Shown: in pieces, positions 46,374 to 54,871 of the stretch
Numbering within the stretch: position 1 is the stretch's first letter
Layout of the letters: each line of letters starts with the position of its first letter
NCBI GenBank assembly: GCA_902785925.1
Contig: CADAAI010000021.1
Location: 1 to 56,383, forward strand
Direction: 5' to 3'
DNA: 56,383 nt
Source of the DNA: an uncultured Bacteroidales bacterium
Lineage (GTDB): Bacteria; Bacteroidota; Bacteroidia; Bacteroidales; Muribaculaceae
Program-made: the position numbers and the translations under genes
The notes under the pieces: model-generated
What the model was told of the DNA's origin: nothing
The model's input: the letters and a program-made list of their open reading frames with translations, nothing else
Database searches by the model: none

Positions 46374-46844
46374 GCACTTTTTCCTTAACTTGACTCGTTT
46401 TTCTTAAACAATTATGCAAGGAAGAAGGATTATCAGGGTAGAGGGAAGTATTTAATGCACAATGTGGCTGTTCGAGGTAGTTCGTTTGAGATTGGGCACA
46501 TGGGTTTCGAATTGTAAGTGGGGATTTTGGGAAAATGGAAAAAGTGGGACACTTTTGAAAAAAAATTTTTTTGAGTTTGAGGGTTTATAATCATAATGAG
46601 TAAAATTTGTTTTAGATGTTAAGGAGTGGAGAGTGGGCCGCTTAATGTTTGGTGGTGGGCGGGACAGTTTGCACAAAAAATGCGTGGTTACGGATTGTAA
46701 GCGCGTGGGTGGTTTTCTCAGACTATTACGGACAAAAAGAAATGTTTTCATTGGATGCTGGATACTAAGCCATGCGGCTTGTGGTTATTAAGGACAATTG
46801 AGGCGGGAATAAAAGGAATTAAAGACATCAACTCGGATAGTGTG
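46374..46844. other. Gene-free part of the gap between nadC and the C10 protease gene
   Basis: No protein or RNA gene is recognised. A 99-codon minus-strand frame (46452-46751) has low-complexity composition and no family resemblance. The sequence includes homopolymer runs near 46558-46571 and a small AAGCC/GGCTT hairpin near 46770. It looks like decayed or spacer DNA. Confidence 0.4.
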
Positions 46845-46900
46845 TCGGAATCGATGGAAACATGGAAACATGGAAACACTGGAATCATTGGAATCAGTCA
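46845..46900. repeat. 9-bp degenerate tandem array (locus B)
   Basis: Read on the minus strand, six units of 8-9 bp: GATTCCAAT, GATTCCAGT, GTTTCCAT twice, GTTTCCATC, GATTCCGAC. The segment ACTGATTCCA-n-TGATTC also occurs in locus A (16453-16511). Confidence 0.7.
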
Positions 46901-47011
46901 ACTATTTTCAGGAATAAAAGAAAACACCGCATCAAATTGTAATGAACAGCGCGCATGCGCTGCAATACACCAACTACACCTATGCTTGTTAAGTGATGTG
47001 GAGGTGGCAGT

Positions 47012-47066
47012 ATGTCAATGAACGCGTGTGTGCGCAAAGGTAATGGATGGTGGGTAGTAGAGCAAC
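47012..47066 (-). promoter_or_regulatory. Locus B: promoter and shared 14-bp motif
   Basis: On the minus strand TTG (starting at 47065), 20 bp, TACCTTTG (47035-47042), then nine bases and GCGTTCATTGACAT (47012-47025). The same order of promoter and motif occurs at locus A. It lies just beyond the C10 protease terminator, so it is a separate transcription unit with no recognised gene. Confidence 0.5.
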
Positions 47067-47069
47067 ATT

Positions 47070-47107
47070 AAAAAACACCGCAAGGCTAAATAAATATCTT
47101 GCGGTGT
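47070..47107 (-). terminator. Intrinsic terminator of the C10 protease operon
   Basis: On the minus strand ACACCGCAAG pairs perfectly with CTTGCGGTGT around a 13-nt loop and is followed by a T run. A second GGTCCTCA/TGAGGAC hairpin precedes it (47117-47152). Confidence 0.8.
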
Positions 47108-47161
47108 AAAAGATTTTTGTCCTCATGAGAATCGTGCTCTTGAGGACCTTTTATAATGATA

Positions 47162-50100
47162 TTATTGGTTTCCAAGCAGGATGTTGTAGACCGTGGTAAT
47201 GTCGGCACTATTAATAGAACTGTCACTATTAACGTCACCGTTAACTAGGTTTGAAGCATCGCTATTAAGCATCCAGTCATAAAGTGCGGTGACATCGGCA
47301 CTATTGACGTGGCCGTCACCATTGACGTCGCCAGGAATCACTTCTGGTGGCAGTTCATCGGTATAGTGGATGGTGAAGTTGTCGATATAAATCTTATAGG
47401 ACGTGGGTCCAGCTGTCATGTTGATTCGGTAGCGTGCAGGAACATCAATGTAAAGGGGGAAATTTAACGTGGCGTTGCTGCTGGCGGCCACCGTTGAGCT
47501 GGTCTCGCCATTCGAGTTGGCTACGGCAGTCCAGGTGGCACCCTGGTCGGTGGAGCGATAAAGGACGAACTTGGCTACCGATGTAGCAGCATTGTAAACA
47601 TCGAACGAAATTTTCTTGCTCACATATCGCACGTCTTCAGTCATGGTGAGCGACGCGGGCTTCTTCATCAGCGTGGAATGCTCGCCCGAGCAGTAGTTGC
47701 TGCCGGGAGCTGTGACATAGCAGTTGACGAATTTCCATGTTGATAATGTGCCCTGCACATCGACGTCGGGAGGTGTCGTTACCACTGTCATATCCTCGAA
47801 GTCCTCGATAGTGGTAAAGGGTACCTCATCGTAATAGTAGATGGTGAAGTTGTCGATATAAGTCATGTAGGTGGTAGCTCCCTCTGTAATGCTGATGCGG
47901 TAGCGCGACGGGACTTCTATGTTGGAGGGAAAGTTTAACGTGGCATTGCTACCGGCAGCGACTGTTGTGGTGGTCTCTCCTCTTGAGTTGGCTACGGCAG
48001 TCCACGTGTCGCCATGATCGGTGGAACAGTATAGTGTGAACTTCGCAACCGACGTTGAGGGATTGTAGGCATCAAACGAGATTTTCTGGCTCACATAGCG
48101 CACATCTTCTGTCATGGTGAGCGATGATGACTCATTCATCACTGTGGAGTGCTCACCCGAGCAGTAGTCGCCTGGGCTAGTGACGAAGCAGTTGTCGAAT
48201 TCCCATGTTGATAAGTTTCCCTGCACATCATCGGCGGGAGGTGCCGTTGTTGCCGTCATCTGCTCAAAGTCCTCGATAGCCATTGAGTAGCGCTTAATCT
48301 CAAAAGCAATTTTATTGCCCCAGAAACTGGAGTTATCAGACTTTAATAACCATAATTTGTAAACCACACCTTCAGTGCCGTCAAACTCGCACTGGAAATT
48401 CACTGTGGCGCTTTGTCCAGCGGGAATTGTAACGGTAGGTGAGTAAACACGCTTCTTAATCCAAGATGCAGCTTCATCAATAATATACATTTGTAAGGTG
48501 CCAATAAAGTCGCCAATGCCGCTATTGCTGATTACCACCGAGGCATGAATGTCGAAAGGATCCATATAGTAGCCTGGTATAGAGAGCTGTGATGAGATGC
48601 TTAAAGAATAATTGCTGCTCTCGGCGACATTAAGGGTTACAGGTGAACCTATCATCTGGTTTTTCTTGTCATAGACAGCAAGCTGATATGTCCCCGGGTC
48701 GGCAGGTGCTGTAACAACGCTTCTCACAATCACATTATCATCGGTTGCGACATCAATCTTGATAGCGTCGCCAGTACTGATAATCGTTTCTTGCTGCTTG
48801 ACGACAAAATAGATGTTGTCGTAATACTCGTCACCAGCGTTGGCTATTGTAGCCTTAACTTCAAAACTTGAATTAGTGCCTACTTTAGAAGGAACTTCAA
48901 GCGATTCCAATGAGAGGATGCCATCATTGGTCTCTTGCCCGTCAAAGTACATTATTCCATCATGAACAGTGACATTGATATAACCAGTTGAGGTGTTGGA
49001 GTGCTCGTAAGGCACATATTCTGTCATACCAGCCTCTGGAACCATATACATGAGCCACAGGCGATATTGTCCATTGGCTAAATCGGTGGGAGGGATGTAG
49101 TTCTCAAGAAAAGAATAGGGATATCCAATCATGAAATCCATATCATTTTGTTGGCCTGGTTTGAAATCTACCGTATTATTGTTGAGGTCGGTAAGATTAA
49201 GGCCATATCTAAGAACAACAGTGGGATAATAACCATATCCATTGACGCAGAATCTATTTAGTACAATTGGTGCGCTTTCTCCCAAGTTGACTTGCGACAC
49301 ACTTGACTTATAGTCCTCGCAAATAAGCTCTACATAATTTTGTGGCTCAACGGTATTACCGTCGTCAGGATAGAAGCCGACAAAGATTGTTTGTAATTGG
49401 TTGAAACCACCCTCAAAGGAGCCACTCTCGTCACTTGTGTTCAAGGCGGTAACGAGGAAATAACCATTGCTTACGCCTCCCCATCCCCAGTTGACATGAA
49501 AATAACCCTCGTCGTTATATCCGTCAAAGACAAAAGCGTGGCCTCCATTAGGTGTGTAGCCGGTATAAAAAACAGGTCGGGAATTATCAAGCTCATTCAT
49601 GATAGTCTGCTCCCATTCATTGATAGGAGTGTTTACTCTCCTCTTACATATCATGCCTTTGTTATAGCCAAAATAGTTTTTCAACGCCTCCATCATGCGA
49701 TAATTCCAGCTGCCACTTCCTCTGCCGTAATTCATATCACATGATATACCCACATGAGACATAAGCGTGGCAACAGCGTTGGCTTGTATGTCGGTGTAAG
49801 AGCCATCGTAAGAGTCGAGCATGTTGTCCCAGTCGTAGGTGGTGCTGCCGAAGTCGGCGCTCAGGGTCTGCTCACCGCTATGGTTCACATCGCAAACGTA
49901 GGAGTGGCTGCCGGTGCCGGTGATGGGCCAGCGGTGATAATACATGATTTGCGCGGCAGCGGTAGCAACGCAACCTGCTGCTGCATGATAGGTGGTGCCG
50001 TCTTCAATATAAGTGGGACACAAATTGTTGTAAGGCTCACTTTGTGACCAATTGCAAGTGAGCAAAGGTCTTACGCTGACCGACCGTTTTGACCTGGGGG

Positions 50101-50503
50101 AAGCCACTGGAGCATTGGGATTGTTGCGCAAGTACTGCATCTCCTGTGAATATACCTCAAGCCAGTACTGTAGCCCATCGGGGATGTTGTTGATGTCGAA
50201 TGAGCCTTCATCGCTAAATCCCAAAATTGGAGCAGCTTTATCGTCAGCCGAGACTATTATGTAGCCTTTGCATTTACCTTTGTTGAACACATAATAATCT
50301 ACATCCGGTGATTCAGACTTTGCCGCCAGGACAAGCTCTAATTGCTGTGTTGCAGGTGCAGCTCCATGTAAACGTGGATCATGGTTTCGACGCATGTGGT
50401 TTAATGCTAAAGACTGAGCCTCGTCGATGCTAATTTGCTTGCCATAAATATTGGTGGCTGTCAAGCAGAATACCAAAACCAGTAAAAAAGTAATCTTTTT
50501 CAT
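47162..50503 (-). CDS. C10 family (streptopain-like) secreted cysteine protease with dockerin end
   Basis: The 1113-residue protein has a signal peptide (MKKITFLLVLVFCLTATNIYG), a Spi-type propeptide (~22-140) and a C10 peptidase domain (~145-385). Catalytic Cys178 is in AAAGCVATAAAQ and His322 in PNGGHAFVFDGY, followed by VNWGWGG. Beta-sandwich repeats come next. Two ~165-residue copies (~760-905 and ~910-1045) share IEDFE-M, CSGEHST-M and YVS-KISFD motifs. A terminal dockerin type I-like pair ends the protein: GDVNGDGHVNSADVTALYDW and GDVNSDSSINSADITTVYNI. It resembles PrtT-type and Bacteroides bfp proteases, which degrade host proteins. It is the last gene of a run with a SUMF1-like lipoprotein and an MG2/plug protein. 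Confidence 0.9.
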   Translation of the reverse strand: MKKITFLLVLVFCLTATNIYGKQISIDEAQSLALNHMRRNHDPRLHGAAPATQQLELVLAAKSESPDVDYYVFNKGKCKGYIIVSADDKAAPILGFSDEGSFDINNIPDGLQYWLEVYSQEMQYLRNNPNAPVASPRSKRSVSVRPLLTCNWSQSEPYNNLCPTYIEDGTTYHAAAGCVATAAAQIMYYHRWPITGTGSHSYVCDVNHSGEQTLSADFGSTTYDWDNMLDSYDGSYTDIQANAVATLMSHVGISCDMNYGRGSGSWNYRMMEALKNYFGYNKGMICKRRVNTPINEWEQTIMNELDNSRPVFYTGYTPNGGHAFVFDGYNDEGYFHVNWGWGGVSNGYFLVTALNTSDESGSFEGGFNQLQTIFVGFYPDDGNTVEPQNYVELICEDYKSSVSQVNLGESAPIVLNRFCVNGYGYYPTVVLRYGLNLTDLNNNTVDFKPGQQNDMDFMIGYPYSFLENYIPPTDLANGQYRLWLMYMVPEAGMTEYVPYEHSNTSTGYINVTVHDGIMYFDGQETNDGILSLESLEVPSKVGTNSSFEVKATIANAGDEYYDNIYFVVKQQETIISTGDAIKIDVATDDNVIVRSVVTAPADPGTYQLAVYDKKNQMIGSPVTLNVAESSNYSLSISSQLSIPGYYMDPFDIHASVVISNSGIGDFIGTLQMYIIDEAASWIKKRVYSPTVTIPAGQSATVNFQCEFDGTEGVVYKLWLLKSDNSSFWGNKIAFEIKRYSMAIEDFEQMTATTAPPADDVQGNLSTWEFDNCFVTSPGDYCSGEHSTVMNESSSLTMTEDVRYVSQKISFDAYNPSTSVAKFTLYCSTDHGDTWTAVANSRGETTTTVAAGSNATLNFPSNIEVPSRYRISITEGATTYMTYIDNFTIYYYDEVPFTTIEDFEDMTVVTTPPDVDVQGTLSTWKFVNCYVTAPGSNYCSGEHSTLMKKPASLTMTEDVRYVSKKISFDVYNAATSVAKFVLYRSTDQGATWTAVANSNGETSSTVAASSNATLNFPLYIDVPARYRINMTAGPTSYKIYIDNFTIHYTDELPPEVIPGDVNGDGHVNSADVTALYDWMLNSDASNLVNGDVNSDSSINSADITTVYNILLGNQ

Positions 50504-50630
50504 TTTATGGAGTTTTAAATTATTCTTTCGTTATTGGTGATAAAGAATGAAATCTGATCATAGAATTCACTAAGGAAACGCTGCCTCGTTGCTTGTATAC
50601 TCTACGTAGCCTAGAGTGGCTAGAAGAACT

Positions 50631-51434
50631 CTATTGTTGGGGGGAGTAGTTATGCACGAGGCGTAAACCCATGTTAATGTTCCTTATATTGGGGTACTCA
50701 TACCAACGGGATGTCGCTCGACACAATACTTCACTGCTATTAAAGCTGCCACCACGAATCACGCGTTTAGTGCCAGAGTTAGGGCCAGTAGGGTTGGTCT
50801 GAGGCTCTGAGCCGTAATCTCCAAGCCAGTCCATACACCATTCAAACACATTGCCGCTCATGTCATAAATGCCCAATTCATTAGGTGCCTTACTAGCAAC
50901 GGGTTTATGTCGAGGCACGGGGTTGCCGCTGTTGTCGTAAAACCAAGCGACCTGAAGTAAGTCATCACTCCCGCTATAAAGGAAACCCTTACTCAAGTTG
51001 CCACCTCGAGCAGCATATTCCCACTCTGCTTCAAAAGGCAAGCGGAAATGCATTCCTGTCAATTCGTTCAGTTTCATTAAAAAGTTCATACAGTCGTTAT
51101 AGTTAACCGACTCAACAGGTTGCTTATCTCCTCTATCAACACTTGGCTTCCTGTCAAGAACAGCTTCCCACAACTCTTGTGTCACTTCGGTCTGCCCGAT
51201 TAGAAAAGTTGAAAGCGTTACCTGGTGAGCTGGTCGGCTATTGAAAGCCTCGATGTTATCATCTTTATCTCCCATAGTGAAAGTGCCACCCTCTACTTTA
51301 ATCATTTTGAACGATACGCCATTGACGGTGATAGTCTGAACCGCATCTGTGCCTTTTGATGGCTCATCATCCTTACCACAAGCCAATAACATCATTACTG
51401 GGAGTAACAATAATAGTAAAAATACTTTTTTCAT
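50631..51434 (-). CDS. SUMF1/FGE-like lipoprotein lacking one catalytic cysteine
   Basis: The 267-residue protein has a lipoprotein signal (lipobox LLAC, Cys19) and an FGE-sulfatase fold domain (~45-262): GGTFTMGDKDD, FLIGQTEVTQELW, FRLPFEAEWEYAARGG, YDMSGNVFEWCMDW, and RVIRGGSFNSSEVLCRATSRW. True formylglycine-generating enzymes have two cysteines in this last motif; here only one remains, with Ser in place of the first. It is therefore more likely a binding or scaffolding relative than a sulfatase activator. It is 29 bp after the MG2/plug gene. Confidence 0.85.
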   Translation of the reverse strand: MKKVFLLLLLLPVMMLLACGKDDEPSKGTDAVQTITVNGVSFKMIKVEGGTFTMGDKDDNIEAFNSRPAHQVTLSTFLIGQTEVTQELWEAVLDRKPSVDRGDKQPVESVNYNDCMNFLMKLNELTGMHFRLPFEAEWEYAARGGNLSKGFLYSGSDDLLQVAWFYDNSGNPVPRHKPVASKAPNELGIYDMSGNVFEWCMDWLGDYGSEPQTNPTGPNSGTKRVIRGGSFNSSEVLCRATSRWYEYPNIRNINMGLRLVHNYSPQQ

Positions 51435-51463
51435 AACAATGTGATTTTATAATTTGTAATTGA

Positions 51464-54082
51464 TTATTTCTTTGTAATCTTCTTGGTTGCATGGATAAGT
51501 TCTCCGCTGGCAGTCACTCCCTCGACGGTGATAGTGTAAGTAGTATTAGCAGCATCGCCAGTGTAGAAGTTGAAGCGGGCTTGTTTGTTGTTGCTGATGG
51601 CGACGCTGGGATTCCAGTAAAGTGTCTCGCGAAGGTCGGCACCCTCACCAATTCCGCCGTTGCCAGTGTCGTAGCGTGGCGCGTAAAACTCGGCAGGCTT
51701 TTGATATCCAAGAGGAGTGATAGTTTTGATGGTGTGATCGGGACGTCCTCTTTTCAACTCAGTACCATCTTTGGTTGTAATAGCAACGATGCCACCTTTA
51801 AAATTGCCACCTCCGAAAGCCAAAGCCTCAGCACCACGAATGTAATCAATTTGCTTAACTACATCAAAGGGATAGGTGTCTTTTAGCGCCCTATAGGAGT
51901 CGCCATCTCCGAACCCCTCTAATGGAGTTCCATCAACTAAGATACCAATCCGTTCTTTTCTACTACGGGTGCTGAACAGTCCATTAGGTGTGATTGCAAT
52001 ACCCGTAAAGTATCGTAGCGCAGTCTCAAAGTCACTAATACTGCGCTTTTCAAAAAACTTGTAATCATGCGAATGGGTTGCGACAATTTCATAGATTGTG
52101 AGTGGTTTATTGCGCTTGTAACCTTGTACTACTATCTCATCAAGCAGCACGCTTGCTACCCCTTCAACATACTGCAATCGGTTTTTCTCGTTGCTGATGT
52201 AGCTAATGCTAAGTTCATTCTCCTCAGTTTCGTTCTTTTTTATACTTCGATCAAAATCTAATGCCGAAAGTGAAGGAAACACGTCTTGATCAATAGACAG
52301 ATTACTCAGAGAAGAGCCTTTTTTATTTACTGCCTGAATTATAAACTTAGTGCTGTCGGGGAAAACCACGTTGTTGATTTCCCACCGTCCATTCTGGTCA
52401 CTTGTGGCAATGTCAGCATAGCGAATGCGAGGTGCTATAACCTTTACCATGGCGTTTGGCATCAACTTGTTGCGCCATTCGGTTCGGATTGTGCCGCTCA
52501 ATGTTTGCCCTTGCTCAATAGGGAATTGTGGCGCAACACCTTTTCCCATAAGGGCATGTGGCACATCATATCGTCGCCAACCTTGAGTCATCATGAGCAT
52601 GTCTAGCTGCCTGCTGCGGTTCTTGCTCTTAAAATACCAACTCGGATTGTTGATGCTGCCTTGCAGGTCACTCTGGAGGAGCAGATTAGTGAGAATTGAT
52701 GTGGTACTGTCGCTGGCAATGGTGCGGTCATCAGTGACCGAGACTGCGAGATTGCCAGTCGCATCGGCAAACTCGCTCAAGTCAACACTGGCCTGTACCA
52801 ACTCTCGGCTATCGTAGTTATTTCGATCATTATTGAGCTTAGCACTAGGTGCTTGTTTTCCAGTGACAAAGAAAAGTCGCTCACTGAGCATACGGCCGTT
52901 CTCGTTAATCAGTAATGCTTGAACGACTCCTGCAGGAAGGGTGTCGGAATTGATGGCAATATTCTCTTGTCCTGTGGCGAGCAAACTGCCACGTTGCTGC
53001 AAAGCTATCATGGCCGTGCTTTGATGCCCGCCTTTTGCCTCAATTCTTACAGTATTGTTTTCTTGCGTTACTTGCAGCACAGTTGCATCACTTCTCACTT
53101 GAGGCAGGCCGAAAGTCTTTTCGCCGAGTTCATTCTCTCGGCAAACTGCTTTGTAGGTCATTCCTGATTGTGGAGAGAAAGTAGTAATGCCCATGCCGTC
53201 GTGAGAAGTGTTGATGCTCGTCACTTTCTTGCCGCTGCTGTCAACAATGTCGCCAGTGATGTCGATTGACTTGCCGTTGCTGTCCATCGCCTTGAAAGTC
53301 ATGCGGTTCTCAAAGTTAGGAACGAGATAGCCGCCCTCGGGATAAAAGCTAACATCGAAGGTGGTGATGCTGCTCGCTGGGAAAGTGATATACTTACCGT
53401 AGTTGCCATATTGCACAAAGACTACTCCATCACGCAAGTTCTTGTGATCAATCTCGATGCTCAAGTTACGGTTACCGCCTTGCCAGTCGGTTATCTCCCC
53501 ATTTGGAAGGATGTAGCTGAATGATTTGTAAGGACAAGGCTCATTGGTCTCGGTATCAATATACCGCAGGTTTATTTTTAGACTTTCGTTATCCTTTCCC
53601 TGATTCTTCCATTCAAACTCATAATCAATTTTGCGTTTGATGGCGAATGAGCTTGTGATTTTCATCTTCTTTTTGAAAAAGTACTGCTCACCCTGGTTCT
53701 GCATGAACATTGTGTAGGCGGTGAGTGTGTATTCTCCCTCGGCGATTCTAGTAGGGTCAAGTGGAATATATCCCTTAAACACGCCATCACGCTCCTTGAT
53801 CTTGACACGCATGTCAACAGTATTCATCGGGCTAATGAGTTCCACATAGACAAACTTGCTCGCATCAACTGGCTGGTGATTAGCAGCGCTGACAACAAAG
53901 GCTCGAAACCAAATTGTGTCGCCTGTGATGTAATAGGGCTTGTCGGTCATGACGTGTATTTTCTCCTGCGGGTAGTTGTAGACCTGCCAGTCGAGATTCT
54001 GCTTGAGCTGCGCAAAATCCTGAGCCAAGCTACCCACAAAGCACATAAATGCTAAAGACAAAGAGAGAAGACACTTTTCCAT
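51464..54082 (-). CDS. MG2-like protein with TonB-receptor plug domain and no barrel
   Basis: The 872-residue secreted protein has a signal peptide (MEKCLLSLSLAFMCFVGSLA). An alpha-2-macroglobulin MG2-like domain (~30-130) has KIHVMTDKPYYITGDTIWFRAFVV and AEGEYTLTAYTMFM. Further beta domains and a carboxypeptidase-like ATSDQNGRWEINNVVFPD precede a TonB-dependent receptor plug domain (~635-770) with ILVDGTPLEGFGDGDSY and VKQIDYIRGAEALAFGGGN. No beta-barrel follows. The type is widespread in Bacteroidota and of unknown function. The ATG at 54082 is preferred over TTG at 54094. A promoter box TAACTTTG lies at 54131-54138 (minus). Confidence 0.8.
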   Translation of the reverse strand: MEKCLLSLSLAFMCFVGSLAQDFAQLKQNLDWQVYNYPQEKIHVMTDKPYYITGDTIWFRAFVVSAANHQPVDASKFVYVELISPMNTVDMRVKIKERDGVFKGYIPLDPTRIAEGEYTLTAYTMFMQNQGEQYFFKKKMKITSSFAIKRKIDYEFEWKNQGKDNESLKINLRYIDTETNEPCPYKSFSYILPNGEITDWQGGNRNLSIEIDHKNLRDGVVFVQYGNYGKYITFPASSITTFDVSFYPEGGYLVPNFENRMTFKAMDSNGKSIDITGDIVDSSGKKVTSINTSHDGMGITTFSPQSGMTYKAVCRENELGEKTFGLPQVRSDATVLQVTQENNTVRIEAKGGHQSTAMIALQQRGSLLATGQENIAINSDTLPAGVVQALLINENGRMLSERLFFVTGKQAPSAKLNNDRNNYDSRELVQASVDLSEFADATGNLAVSVTDDRTIASDSTTSILTNLLLQSDLQGSINNPSWYFKSKNRSRQLDMLMMTQGWRRYDVPHALMGKGVAPQFPIEQGQTLSGTIRTEWRNKLMPNAMVKVIAPRIRYADIATSDQNGRWEINNVVFPDSTKFIIQAVNKKGSSLSNLSIDQDVFPSLSALDFDRSIKKNETEENELSISYISNEKNRLQYVEGVASVLLDEIVVQGYKRNKPLTIYEIVATHSHDYKFFEKRSISDFETALRYFTGIAITPNGLFSTRSRKERIGILVDGTPLEGFGDGDSYRALKDTYPFDVVKQIDYIRGAEALAFGGGNFKGGIVAITTKDGTELKRGRPDHTIKTITPLGYQKPAEFYAPRYDTGNGGIGEGADLRETLYWNPSVAISNNKQARFNFYTGDAANTTYTITVEGVTASGELIHATKKITKK

Positions 54083-54389
54083 AATGAAACTCAATATAGA
54101 AGGTTAAACTATTATTTACTATTTAAATAACAAAGTTAAGAAATACTGCATACAAAACGAAATAATTTAATATTTTTTAATTTACCCCCCCATTTACAAT
54201 AATTTGTTAAACATTATAGTCTCGCGAGTCTTTTTTAATAGAATACCAATCCACTATAGTCCATTCGAACGAATTTGAATATATCAGCTAGATTAAAGTA
54301 GCTAGCGAAGCTCGTCGAAAAGCCTCGCAAGATGGATTATTTTGTGTTTGACGCTGGATGGTCGCTGCGCTTTGAAGTCAAGCGCTAAG
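54083..54389. other. Gap between rlmH and the MG2/plug gene
   Basis: It holds the -7 box noted above, an AT-rich half, and near 54367-54385 a hairpin GCGCTT/AAGCGC just after the rlmH stop (no T tract). No gene is seen. Confidence 0.45.
54131..54138 (-). promoter_or_regulatory. -7 box (TAACTTTG) of the MG2-plug/SUMF1-like/C10 run
   Basis: Exact match ~48 bp before the MG2/plug ATG on the minus strand; no proper -33 at 19-20 bp. Confidence 0.45.
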
Positions 54390-54863
54390 TCATTCGTGGT
54401 GATAGGGCTCGCCTCGGAGGATGGTCATGGCGCGGTAGAGCTGCTCGGTGAAGATGAGGCGTATCATCTCGTGGGAGAATGTCATGGACGATAGGGAAAT
54501 TTTCTCGCTGGCTCGAGAATAGACTTCAGGCGAGAAGCCGTAAGGCCCCCCAACGACGAAAACGAGTCGACGCTGCACCGTCGCCATTTTCTTTTCGATA
54601 TAGCGCGAGAATTCCATGGATGTGAACTGCTTGCCATGCTCATCGAGCAAGACCACATAGTCGCTCTTGTCGAGAGCAGCAAGGATGTTTCGGCCCTCGG
54701 CATCTTTCTGCTGGGCCTCGGTGAGATTCTTCGTGTTCTTTGCATCGGCGATGTACTGGATTTCGAAAGGCACATAATGCTTGAGCCTCGAGGAATATTC
54801 CTCGATTCCCTTTCTCAGATAGCCTCCAGCCATCTTTCCAACTACTGCCAGAACAATTTTCAT
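54390..54863 (-). CDS. rlmH: 23S rRNA (pseudouridine-1915-N3)-methyltransferase
   Basis: The 157-residue SPOUT methyltransferase has MKIVLAVVGKMAGGYLRKGI, YVVLLDEHGKQFTS, VFVVGGPYGF and the terminal SSMTFSHEMIRLIFTEQLYRAMTILRGEPYHHE-type knot, all typical. The ATG at 54863 is chosen: it yields the usual length and leaves 8 bp to the lipid-kinase stop, while the longer frame would overlap that gene. Confidence 0.95.
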   Translation of the reverse strand: MKIVLAVVGKMAGGYLRKGIEEYSSRLKHYVPFEIQYIADAKNTKNLTEAQQKDAEGRNILAALDKSDYVVLLDEHGKQFTSMEFSRYIEKKMATVQRRLVFVVGGPYGFSPEVYSRASEKISLSSMTFSHEMIRLIFTEQLYRAMTILRGEPYHHE

Positions 54864-54871
54864 GGTTAGAT

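Noticed and set aside
46452..46751. 99-codon minus-strand frame in the nadC-protease gap
   Set aside because: Low-complexity peptide with no family, and no promoter placed to express it.
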